A stretch of DNA of 64,000 bases, taken from Peptoniphilus catoniae (GTDB lineage: Bacteria; Bacillota; Clostridia; Tissierellales; Peptoniphilaceae). Positions 57,603 to 64,000 of the stretch are shown piece after piece (positions within the stretch are counted from its first letter, which is position 1; each line of letters begins with the position of its first letter). Made by a program: the position numbers and the translations under genes. The notes below the pieces were generated by a model. It made no database searches. It was not told the DNA's origin and worked only from the letters and a program-made list of their open reading frames with translations. The DNA lies in assembly GCF_901447155.2 (NCBI RefSeq), contig NZ_LR588413.1, forward strand, positions 248,001-312,000, read 5' to 3'.

Positions 57603-58105
57603 TGAGATACGGTCAAATTAGAGAATACGACATAGCTAACGGTGTTGGCATAAGGACATCAATCTTTGTAATAGGTTGCACTCACAAGTGTCCTGAATGT
57701 TTTAACGAGGAATATCAAGACTTTTCTGCCGGAGACATTTGGACAGATAGAGAAACTGAGAAAGTTATAAAATATCTAAATGAAGATCAAGTTGAAGGGC
57801 TTACTATTTTAGGAGGCGAACCCTTTCAAAACACAAAAGATCTCATTGATATAGTTAAAGAAATTAAAAAACACTCAAATAAGAGCATTTGGATATATTC
57901 AGGCTATACCTATGAACAGCTTATTAAGGACCCTTTGAAAAAAGAGCTCCTTGGTTTATGCAATGTATTAGTCGACGGTTTGTTTATAAAAAATTTGAAG
58001 AATCTTAAGCTTAAATTTAGAGGTTCCTCCAATCAAAGAATTATTGATTTAGATAAAAGTAAAAATGACAAACCTGTTTTATACTATGCTGACAAAAATA
58101 TATAA
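57602..58105 (+). CDS. nrdG: NrdD activating enzyme NrdG (radical SAM)
   Basis: NrdG places the glycyl radical on NrdD using S-adenosylmethionine. The 167-residue protein has the cluster motif CTHKCPEC near residue 26 and the SAM-binding TILGGEPFQN near 68. Its start codon overlaps the nrdD stop by one base (TAATG), so the two are made together. A strong terminator follows. Confidence 0.95.
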   Translation: MRYGQIREYDIANGVGIRTSIFVIGCTHKCPECFNEEYQDFSAGDIWTDRETEKVIKYLNEDQVEGLTILGGEPFQNTKDLIDIVKEIKKHSNKSIWIYSGYTYEQLIKDPLKKELLGLCNVLVDGLFIKNLKNLKLKFRGSSNQRIIDLDKSKNDKPVLYYADKNI

Positions 58106-58136
58106 AACTTCTTACAAGTTAATCATGAAATTATAA

Positions 58137-58163
58137 GGGCGGGTCTTATAACCCGCTCTTTTT
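58137..58163 (+). terminator. Intrinsic terminator after nrdG
   Basis: An 8-bp GC-rich stem (GGGCGGGT, 58137-58144, with ACCCGCTC, 58151-58158; one G-U) is followed by five Ts. It is also a possible terminator for the convergent CoA-disulfide reductase gene, whose stop lies at its edge. Confidence 0.88.
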
Positions 58164-59844
58164 AATTGAAATTGTAATCAGTAAATATACTATCTCTATT
58201 TTTTCTTTTATTGTTAAAATATTCGTAGTAAGATAAAAACAAAATGGAACCTTGAATGTTATATACATCAAATCCATGGGAAAGTAAAATTTTTGTTGCA
58301 TTGTAGGACCTTTTTGATGTTCTGCAATGTACATATATAGATCTATCCTTAGGTAGTTCTTCAAGTCTTTGTCTTAATTCCTCCAAGGGTATATTAACTG
58401 ATCCTTTTATATGAGATAGTTGGTACTCTTTTCTTGATCTTACATCAAGAATATACTCACCCTTTTTTACCAAGTCTCTTAATTCATAGGCTCTTTTTTG
58501 TTTATAGGATCCATGTAGCAAATTAGACGCCACCATACCTGCTACATTTGCCACATCTCTTGCCGTTCCGTAAGGCGGCGCATAGGCGAGCTCAAGATCT
58601 TTAAGGTCATCAACCTTCCCATTCATTTGAATAAGAGTTGAGATTACATCTATTCTTTTTACCGATTCTCCTTTACTTATTGCCTGTGCTCCTAAAATTC
58701 TACCTGATTTATTTTCAAAAATTAATTTTAAGAAAACTGTCTCACTATTCGGCATAGTTCCTAAAATATCATTTTCCATTACAAGAGCTGTTTCATATTG
58801 GATTTTTTCTTTTTTTGCTTCCTTTTCATTAAGTCCTGTAAAGGCAATATTAAAATCAAAAACCTTAACTGCTCCACTTCCTATAACTCCTCTATTTTCA
58901 TTGTATATGCCGCTTAAGTAATCAGCAAGGCTTCTTGCCTGTTTTTGAGTAGGTCCGGCAAGACCAAGTCTTGTTGCTTTATAGGTTATTTGATTATAGG
59001 TTTCTATTGCATCTCCTATTGCATATATATGGGCTACATTGGTTTCATAATGTTGATTTACAAGTATGCCGCCCTCTTCTCCTATTTTTATCCCTGTCTT
59101 TTCCGCAAGAATTGTATTTGCAGGTACACCTAAGGCAAAGACCACAAGTTCCGCCAAAAGCTTTCTTCCTGACGAAAGTTTTATTGAGTCTTTTGTAACT
59201 TCTTCTACTTTGTCTTCAAGAATAAGGTCTATTCCCTTATCATTTATAGTTTTATGAATAATTTGTACCATATCGTAGTCAAGGGGAGCCAGCACCTGAT
59301 TTTCCATTTCAATTAGACTTATATTAAGTCCCCTGGATTTTAAATTTTCCATTACTTCAAGACCAATAAAACCCCCTCCTACTATGGCTACATTTTTAAC
59401 TTTATTTTTTCTTAAATATAAATCAAGCTCCACCACATCTTTTACTTCTTTTATAGTAAAGACATGGTCCATATTACTTCCCTTTATAGTGTCAGGTCTT
59501 ATGGCAAGGCTTCCGGGAGATAAAATTAACTCATCATAGGACTCTTTATAAAGCCCGCTCTCTCCTCTTACATCTATTGTTTTATCTTCAGGATTTATAC
59601 TCACCACTTCGTTATTTACTCTTACCTCTATATTAAACCTGTCTTTAAGTACTTGGGGAGAAGTTATAAAAAGTTCTTCTTTTTCTACTATTTCTCCAAG
59701 ATAATAGGGTAAGGAACAATTTGAAAAAGACGGATAGGGTCCTTTTTCAAGTACTATAATCCTTGCGTCTTCATTTAATCTCCTAAGTCTTGCAGCTACA
59801 GATGCTCCTCCTGCTACTCCTCCAACAATTACAAATTTTTTCAT
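58162..59844 (-). CDS. CoA-disulfide reductase with C-terminal rhodanese domain
   Basis: This FAD flavoenzyme of 560 residues reduces CoA disulfide or polysulfide. It has a GxGxxG-type FAD loop VGGVAGGASVA near residue 8, the single active cysteine in SFSNCSLPYYLG near 43, an NAD fold VGGGFIGLEVME near 157, and IYAIGDAIE near 280. Residues about 455-550 are a rhodanese domain with the sulfur-carrying Cys in VHCRTSKRS. Such fusions are known as CoADR-RHD and act in thiol or sulfur metabolism. It stands alone between convergent nrdG and divergent sfsA. Confidence 0.9.
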   Translation of the reverse strand: MKKFVIVGGVAGGASVAARLRRLNEDARIIVLEKGPYPSFSNCSLPYYLGEIVEKEELFITSPQVLKDRFNIEVRVNNEVVSINPEDKTIDVRGESGLYKESYDELILSPGSLAIRPDTIKGSNMDHVFTIKEVKDVVELDLYLRKNKVKNVAIVGGGFIGLEVMENLKSRGLNISLIEMENQVLAPLDYDMVQIIHKTINDKGIDLILEDKVEEVTKDSIKLSSGRKLLAELVVFALGVPANTILAEKTGIKIGEEGGILVNQHYETNVAHIYAIGDAIETYNQITYKATRLGLAGPTQKQARSLADYLSGIYNENRGVIGSGAVKVFDFNIAFTGLNEKEAKKEKIQYETALVMENDILGTMPNSETVFLKLIFENKSGRILGAQAISKGESVKRIDVISTLIQMNGKVDDLKDLELAYAPPYGTARDVANVAGMVASNLLHGSYKQKRAYELRDLVKKGEYILDVRSRKEYQLSHIKGSVNIPLEELRQRLEELPKDRSIYVHCRTSKRSYNATKILLSHGFDVYNIQGSILFLSYYEYFNNKRKNRDSIFTDYNFN

Positions 59845-59902
59845 ATTTCCTCCCTCGGTAACTAAGTTAACTATAGTATATATAATAAAGAATGTTTTTT
59901 CA

Positions 59903-59911
59903 TGTTATAAT
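59903..59911 (+). promoter_or_regulatory. Extended -10 promoter of sfsA
   Basis: TGTTATAAT (59903-59911) is an extended -10. A start of transcription 6-7 bases on would fall at or next to the sfsA ATG at 59918, and there is no ribosome-binding site between. This suggests a leaderless mRNA. Confidence 0.5.
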
Positions 59912-59917
59912 AAATTT

Positions 59918-60601
59918 ATGAAATATAAAAATATAGTTGAAGGAAAATTAATTAATAGAGAAAACAGGTTTATTGCAACGGTTGATATTAATGGAAACCT
60001 TGTGCGAGTTCACGTGCCTAATACAGGTAGATGCAAAGAAATATTCATACCTGGAGCAAGAGTTATTTTAGAAAAATCAAATAATCCTAAGAGAAAAACT
60101 CCCTATTCTTTAGTCAGCACCTATAAGGGAGATCTTTTAATAAATATAGACTCTCAAGCTCCTAATAAAATTGTCAAGGAAGCCCTAACCGGTAAAAAAC
60201 TTTTTTCTGACATAAGCTACCTTAAACCTGAATATAGTTATGGGGATTCAAGATTTGATTTTTATTTTGAAAGGTCCGATAAAAAATGCTTTATGGAAGT
60301 TAAGGGAGTTACCCTTGAAAAGGATTCTATAGCCATGTTTCCCGATGCTCCGACTCTAAGGGGCAAAAAACATATAGAAGGCCTTATTGAAGCTTCCTCA
60401 AAGGGATATGTAGCCTATATACTCTTCCTAATACAAATGGAAACAATCTCATCTTTTATTCCCAACCTTAAAATGGATCCCAGCTTTTCAAATGCTTTAA
60501 AATTTGCAAAAGAAAGCGGGGTAAATATTCTTTGCTATGACTCTTTAGTCAGTAAAGATGAAGTTGTTTTTAACAAGTCAGTACCCTTACTTAATTGGTA
60601 A
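59918..60601 (+). CDS. sfsA: SfsA-family DNA-binding protein
   Basis: The 227-residue protein matches SfsA throughout: NRFIATVDINGNLVRVHVPNTGRC from residue 16, IPGARVILEKSNNPKRKTPYSL near 45, SYGDSRFDFY near 105 and FMEVKGVTLEK near 124, then FPDAPTLRGKKHI. SfsA has been linked to sugar-fermentation genes, and its core resembles a nuclease; the actual role is unclear. There is no ribosome-binding site upstream of the start. Confidence 0.93.
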   Translation: MKYKNIVEGKLINRENRFIATVDINGNLVRVHVPNTGRCKEIFIPGARVILEKSNNPKRKTPYSLVSTYKGDLLINIDSQAPNKIVKEALTGKKLFSDISYLKPEYSYGDSRFDFYFERSDKKCFMEVKGVTLEKDSIAMFPDAPTLRGKKHIEGLIEASSKGYVAYILFLIQMETISSFIPNLKMDPSFSNALKFAKESGVNILCYDSLVSKDEVVFNKSVPLLNW

Positions 60602-60613
60602 AAATCGAAATGT

Positions 60614-60901
60614 CTAATGTATGTATATATTTAATCCATTAAAGAGCCCCCAAAGTTCAGCCATGTAGACTACTTCGGTTTTACCATTTCTTCTTGGTAC
60701 TGCATATCCAAATTTTGAGTGAGTCCATAGGTCCTCATCATTCATGGCAAATAAATCATTTATCATTTTTTCTTGCCAAGGAAAGGGACTTCTTCCAGTT
60801 TTCTTATAAAGCTCTACTGCCTCATTCCCTAGCGATTTCTTATAATCTAAAATTACCGACTTAGTGGGAGTTTGACTTCCATATTTTTTCAATGTTTCCA
60901 A
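60614..60901 (-). pseudogene. Phage terminase large subunit, N-terminal fragment
   Basis: The 95 residues match the start of a phage terminase large subunit: KYGSQTPTKSVI, the FPWQEKMINDLFAMNDE region and the Walker A motif PRRNGKTE near residue 69. A complete subunit has about 450-600 residues; this one stops after a short foreign tail (NIYIH). The ATPase Walker B and nuclease domain are gone. It lies downstream of the head-protein fragment on the same strand, the reverse of normal phage order, so the region has been rearranged as well as truncated. Confidence 0.8.
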
Positions 60902-60918
60902 ACTCCTTTTATAAATTT

Positions 60919-60966
60919 AATCGTGTGAATTTACCTGTGATTTTTACACGATTAGCTCACGATTAC
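60919..60966. repeat. Inverted repeat with a third half-copy, possible phage operator
   Basis: AATCGTGT (60919-60926) and ACACGATT (60946-60953) form a perfect 8-bp inverted repeat 19 bases apart. A further TCACGATTA lies at 60957-60965. It sits between two phage fragments and could be a repressor site or the scar of an attachment site. Confidence 0.35.
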
Positions 60967-60975
60967 TACCATTAA

Positions 60976-61012
60976 AAAAAGCACATCTAAGATTTCTAGT
61001 TAGTGTGCTTTT
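60976..61012 (-). terminator. Intrinsic terminator after the small acidic phage gene
   Basis: A perfect 9-bp stem AAAAGCACA/TGTGCTTTT (61004-61012 and 60977-60985) with T run on the minus strand begins in the stop codon of the 67-residue gene. Confidence 0.85.
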
Positions 61013-61214
61013 AATTCATCTCTGCTACTTTATCTGCAATATCAGCAAATCTATTAGCTTTATTTTCATTAATATCAACAAATGAAGTCTCTTGAAAATA
61101 TAAATCTTCAAGAATTTTTAAAAATTCATCGTCTGTATAATTTTTTTCATAATCAATTTTAAAATTATTTTTCTCAAGGAATTTTATATCTTCATTATCA
61201 AGGATAATTTTCAT
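61011..61214 (-). CDS. Small acidic protein of unknown function, phage-associated
   Basis: This 67-residue protein is rich in Asp and Glu (start MKIILDNEDIKFLEKN, middle YTDDEFLKILEDLY) and probably helical. The frame opens with GTG at 61223, but AGGTGA stands before the ATG at 61214. It overlaps the end of the head-protein/toxin-like gene by 17 bases and is followed by a strong terminator. Its place and charge suit an immunity or partner protein for the toxin-like domain upstream. It could equally be an ordinary phage structural-region protein; I do not recognise a family. Confidence 0.6.
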   Translation of the reverse strand: MKIILDNEDIKFLEKNNFKIDYEKNYTDDEFLKILEDLYFQETSFVDINENKANRFADIADKVAEMN

Positions 61215-61983
61215 TTTTTTCACCTTTTAATTTCTTAACTACTTTTGTATGTGTTTTATGAGCTGTTATTACATTTCCGTTTTTAGGATTTATAGAAATC
61301 GTAGATTTCTCACCAATAACACTAAAAGAAGGTCTATTTAAAGAATCGTATTTTACCTCCGCTATTTTTAAAGGATTGTCTATTGTATCAACAATATCTG
61401 ATGCCTGTAAATCCCTTAACACTACTCTTTCTGCAGTATGTCTTGAAATAGTTTCTATTTTTACTCCGTTAATTTCTTTTTGCCAAAGAGAATTATTTAA
61501 AATCCTTTGCGTTTTGTTGACTTCTTTTTTATCTTTTAAAATTTTATTCTTTATAATGATATCGACTTGTTCTTCTCTAAATTTTCTTAATTCTTTATCA
61601 GTACCACCTTGAAAAAATTTCTTAGTGTGGACATTTTGTATTTTCCAATTTCTAGGTGCATAGTCAATTGTACACCTGCAATATCTATGTCTTCTAAAAA
61701 CATCTTTTGGAACATCAGGATATTCATACACGCCAACTACTTCTTTACACCAGTCACAGCAATTACCAACTTCTTTTCTCACTATCTTAGGAGTTAACCC
61801 CGATTTATATTGAAAGTCTGCATTTGTTTTTATAGTATCATCTACAATGCTTTGAGTGAAGTTTTTTATTGGTTCATCTAATAACCATTTACCCTGGTTA
61901 AAGTCATCATATTCACTTATTTTATTAACTATATCGTCAATCTTATCTTGATTTATTTCTGGTTTATTCCAGCTCCTTATAGT
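61198..61983 (-). pseudogene. Phage minor head protein fragment with C-terminal toxin-like domain
   Basis: The frame is open from 61983 but an in-frame TAG at 61984-61986 cuts it off from the earlier part of the gene; the first usual start is GTG at 61782, giving 194 residues. The part up to about 61640 is the C-terminal zinc region of SPP1-gp7/Mu-F-type head proteins (CCDWC ... RHRYCRC). The last 85 residues (from ISRHTAERVVLRD to HKTHTK) match the domain often attached to these head proteins that has been described as a barnase/EndoU/colicin/RelE-like (PBECR) nuclease fold. Upstream, the region before GTG reads on in frame (NADFQYKSGLTPK), so the native start is lost. The small acidic gene overlaps its end. 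Confidence 0.75.
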
Positions 61984-62480
61984 CTAAAAAGGAGACTTCA
62001 AAAAGTTCTTTTCTTACCATTCTTTCTATTGCTTAAATTTCATATATTAAGTATTTAACTCCTGAAAGATTTTTTATTCTGCCTATAATGCCCTTATCTT
62101 CAAGGCGCACTGCTGTACTTTCGTCATAGCCAACCTTTGAGCTAAATCTTTACACGTTAAAAATATTTTCTCTATTTCATACACTTCCCAGCGTTATTTG
62201 TTTTTGCCTTTTTACTAACTCTTTAAATTTAGGTTTCTTCTTACATCTTCCACTACTTAATGCCTAAAATCTTTCCAATCTTCTTAGCTGCTTCAATAAG
62301 TATTTAAAATCAATAGGTCCTATACCTAAAACTGTCAAAACTTTGAAAATCACCTCCTAAGGCATTATTTTTTAATAAGCACTTTATACTACTGCTTTTT
62401 AGTTTCTTATTAAATAATACATTTAATTTATTTATTCTTTTTTTGTTGTTTTCTTAGTAAATTTTTACGTGGGAGGTATT
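61984..62480 (-). other. Decayed prophage DNA with frameshifted small genes
   Basis: About 500 bp with no intact gene. On the minus strand, several short pieces read like phage proteins but shift frame: a HTH-like piece (62033-62187), a small piece ending IEAAKKIGKILGIK (62253-62338, one frameshift), and a lysine-rich piece KKPKFKELVKRQKQ between them. A strong AGGAGGTGA lies near 62350. The arrangement looks like an early or regulatory phage region that has been losing function. Confidence 0.6.
62033..62187 (-). pseudogene. Frameshifted small helix-turn-helix-like gene
   Basis: Reading leftwards, EVYEIEKIFLTCKDLAQR in one frame continues, after a shift near 62140, as VGYDESTAVRLEDKGIIGRI and ends SGVKYLIYEI with TAA at 62033. 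Joined, the pattern (KDLAQRxGYDESTAVRLEDKGII) is that of a small winged-helix or excisionase-like DNA-binding protein. The frameshift makes it a pseudogene. Confidence 0.5.
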
Positions 62481-62483
62481 TCT

Positions 62484-62546
62484 ATGAATATAGGGTATAG
62501 AATAAAAGATAAAAAGATTAAATTAAACTGTTTATCATTGAATTAG
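62484..62546 (+). pseudogene. XRE-type phage repressor, 20-codon stub
   Basis: After a good GGGAGG site, ATG opens a 20-residue frame beginning MNIGYRIKDKKIKLN, the usual start of XRE-family (Cro/CI-type) repressors, and then stops where the helix-turn-helix should follow. It faces away from the minus-strand phage pieces, as phage repressor genes do. Confidence 0.5.
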
Positions 62547-62595
62547 TTTAAACTTTTGGGTTTTAAAATATAAAAATTTTAAGGAGGTTTTTGTA

Positions 62596-63099
62596 ATGGC
62601 TAAAAAAATTAAAGGCGAAGATGGAAAAATTTATGTAGAAAAAAAGCCTTTCTACAAAAGGGTATGGTTTATAGCATTAGTAGTAATAGTTATTATTGTT
62701 GCATTAATGCCAAAGGGAGACAAAGATGGAAACTCAACGGTAAATGAAGCAGCTGAAACAAGTACAAAAGAAATTACCTACACACCAGTTGATGCAGGTC
62801 AAATGTTAGACGACTTGGAAAATAATGCACTTAATGCGGAAAAAACTTACAAAGATCAGGATTTAGAAATTACTGGAAAAATTTATGCAATTGATAGTTC
62901 CGGAAAATACATAGCAATTGATGGCTTAAATTCTGAATTTACTATATCCGGAGTAACTTGTTACTTAAAAAATGACGAGCAAAAAGATGTAGTTGCCTCT
63001 GTTTCAAAGGGAGCTACAGTTGTTGTAAGAGGTCATGTTACTGATGTTGGAGAAGTAATGGGATATTCTGTAAATATTGACGAAATAGAAGCTAAATAA
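62596..63099 (+). CDS. Membrane-anchored OB-fold (tRNA_anti-like) protein
   Basis: The 167-residue protein has a short charged N terminus, one membrane helix (about residues 23-43), a Ser/Thr/Glu-rich linker, and a C-terminal domain of about 110 residues starting MLDDLENNALNAEKTYKDQD, then LEITGKIYAID, ISGVTCYLKN and VVVRGHVTDVGEV. This is the pattern of the tRNA_anti-like OB fold found in many small bacterial membrane or lipoproteins of unknown role. It has a strong AAGGAGG site. Being next to a prophage scar, it may be a leftover phage cargo gene or simply the chromosomal neighbour. Confidence 0.75.
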   Translation: MAKKIKGEDGKIYVEKKPFYKRVWFIALVVIVIIVALMPKGDKDGNSTVNEAAETSTKEITYTPVDAGQMLDDLENNALNAEKTYKDQDLEITGKIYAIDSSGKYIAIDGLNSEFTISGVTCYLKNDEQKDVVASVSKGATVVVRGHVTDVGEVMGYSVNIDEIEAK

Positions 63100-63392
63100 C
63101 TAATATTAATCAGATTCAATTTAAATTACTTAAATTGGATAAAAAAAACAGTTTTAATCGATAAATCTTTAGCATATACCCATATAGCCTATGTTAAAAA
63201 AAGGAGCTAAAAATAACAAGGGTAGAGAACTGGATTTAATAGACTTAGCAATGACTTTATTACAAGTTCACTATTAAAAAGAGAAAACTCGATGATCTAA
63301 AGATCTTTAATATGTAAAATGTAGTGTAAAAATTTCTGATTTCTATAGTTGTTTATGGTATTTTACTGAATATTAGTAAAAAAGTTAAATAA
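63100..63392. other. Gene-poor AT-rich stretch
   Basis: No recognisable gene. It holds a 10-bp hairpin at about 63116-63140 (TTCAATTTAA and TTAAATTGGA) without a T tail in the plus direction, and a 28-codon frame at 63193-63279 starting MLKKGAKNNKG with no ribosome site. It may be further decayed mobile DNA. Confidence 0.4.
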
Positions 63393-63451
63393 AAAATCCG
63401 CAAAGCACTGTATTTTAAGCTATTCTATAACTTTACAGTGTTTTGCAGATT
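63389..63451 (-). terminator. Long hairpin terminator after tRNA-His
   Basis: Arms of 18 bases (63434-63451 and 63395-63412, two G-U-type differences, about 21-base loop) are followed by six Ts on the minus strand. It is placed just downstream of the tRNA gene. Confidence 0.82.
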
Positions 63452-63462
63452 TTAAAAAACTC

Positions 63463-63539
63463 TGGGGTGGATAGTGGGATTCGAACCCACGACCTCAAGA
63501 GCCACAATCTTGCGCCCTAACCAACTAGGCCATACCCAC
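63463..63539 (-). tRNA. tRNA-His (anticodon GTG)
   Basis: The 77-base gene folds into a cloverleaf: acceptor GTGGGTA with TATCCAC, D arm, anticodon stem CAAGA/TCTTG around a loop with anticodon GTG, T arm GTGGG-TTCGAAT-CCCAC, discriminator C and an encoded CCA. The base at 63540 gives the G at -1 that is special to tRNA-His. It lies between the OB-fold gene and rdgB, close to the prophage scar. Confidence 0.96.
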
Positions 63540-63592
63540 CACATCAGTGACTTTTTATATGTTATCAAAACTTTACATTTTAGTCAAGTCTT

Positions 63593-64000
63593 TTAGCTGT
63601 GTTTTTCCTCCAAAAACTTTCTGAATTCTTCTAGAGCTTTACTTCTGTGACTAATTTTATTCTTATCTTCTTCAGTCATTTCTGCAAAAGTCTTATTAAA
63701 TCCTTTAGGCAAAAACAAAGAATCATAACCGAATCCGTTCTCTCCTCTTTCTTCTCTAATTATCTCTCCTTGGCATATACCTTGAAATAAATGTTCTTTG
63801 CCGCTTTTTTCTATGTAGGATATAACTGTCTTAAAGTATGCCTTTCTGTTTTCTTTTTCTTTCATGCTTTCTAAAAGTTTTCTTCTGTTTGCAGCATCGT
63901 CATGTTCTCCGGCATACCTTGCTGAATGTACTCCCGGCTCTCCATTTAAAGCTTCTACAAACAACCCGGTATCATCTGCTATTACTGATAAATCAACTCT
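63593..64000 (-). CDS. rdgB: XTP/dITP pyrophosphatase RdgB/HAM1, C-terminal part (runs off window)
   Basis: The gene enters from the right edge; its N terminus lies outside. RdgB removes deaminated purine nucleoside triphosphates from the pool. The frame reads through to the window end with [22 protein letters not shown], then [15 protein letters not shown] and [10 protein letters not shown], all family motifs. An internal ATG-like start at 63964 is not the true start because conserved residues precede it. Its stop is 50 bp from tRNA-His. Confidence 0.93.
   Translation of the reverse strand, partial: RVDLSVIADDTGLFVEALNGEPGVHSARYAGEHDDAANRRKLLESMKEKENRKAYFKTVISYIEKSGKEHLFQGICQGEIIREERGENGFGYDSLFLPKGFNKTFAEMTEEDKNKISHRSKALEEFRKFLEEKHS

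Noticed and set aside
60614-62546. An anti-phage or other novel defence island
   Set aside because: All recognisable pieces are phage structural or regulatory fragments. Only the toxin-like domain with its small neighbour deserves a test, and it is reported as a finding.
63193-63279. Small gene of 28 codons (MLKKGAKNNKG...)
   Set aside because: No ribosome site at proper distance, no homology recognised, and it lies in a gene-poor decayed stretch.

Overview
The window is AT-rich, densely packed bacterial chromosome. Coding signals point to an anaerobic low-GC Gram-positive organism (Clostridia/Tissierellia-like). The indications are strong AGGAGG-type ribosome binding sites, a T-box leader on thrS, PrkC/Stp-type Ser/Thr signalling, CdaA/CdaR, RsgA, class III ribonucleotide reductase only (nrdDG), a fused NfnAB-like flavoprotein and a CoA-disulfide reductase. 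Assignment below class level is inference; no rRNA or other strong phylogenetic marker is present.

Layout, left to right. Positions 1-4.8 kb (minus strand) hold the end of an SbcC/YhaN-like ATPase with its SbcD/YhaO-like nuclease partner, an isochorismatase-family hydrolase, a PfkB-fold protein that appears to have lost its catalytic aspartate, and a phosphohexomutase. From 4.9 to 18.9 kb is a molybdenum locus. In the direction of transcription it runs modA-modB-modC, a molybdopterin-binding protein, a MogA/MoaB protein, a three-subunit xanthine-dehydrogenase-family hydroxylase, a YjiH-type membrane protein, moaA, a moaC-MOSC fusion, a three-domain NTP transferase/histidine phosphatase/HD protein and xdhC. 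It covers molybdate uptake, part of cofactor synthesis, cofactor finishing and the apoenzyme. MoaD/MoaE/MoeA are not in the window.

From 19 to 50.6 kb are mostly minus-strand housekeeping operons: thrS with its T-box, rho, glpX, an aldolase of the transaldolase/FSA family, ispF, ispD, and a cell-wall group (penicillin-binding protein, SEDS protein, FHA protein). Then come recX and a GIY-YIG protein on the plus strand, a two-component system with a lipoprotein, guaB, cdaR, cdaA, and a long chain from priA through def, fmt, a zinc peptidase, rsmB, rlmN, stp, prkC, rsgA and rpe to thiN.

From 50.6 to 60.6 kb, genes lie on both strands: the NfnAB-like fusion, a DsbA-fold protein, a gate-domain membrane protein, nrdD-nrdG behind two NrdR-box-like sites, the CoA-disulfide reductase/rhodanese fusion, and sfsA, which looks leaderless. 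From 60.6 to about 62.6 kb is a decayed prophage: a terminase N-terminal fragment, a small acidic gene with its own terminator, a phage minor-head protein fragment carrying a C-terminal toxin-like domain, frameshifted small genes, and a 20-codon stub of an XRE-type repressor facing the other way. A membrane-anchored OB-fold protein, tRNA-His and the truncated rdgB close the window.

The most distinctive parts are the molybdenum locus with its fusion proteins and the prophage scar that has kept a toxin-like domain and a small neighbour in order. I saw no CRISPR array, no intact insertion sequence and no clearly novel defence system.
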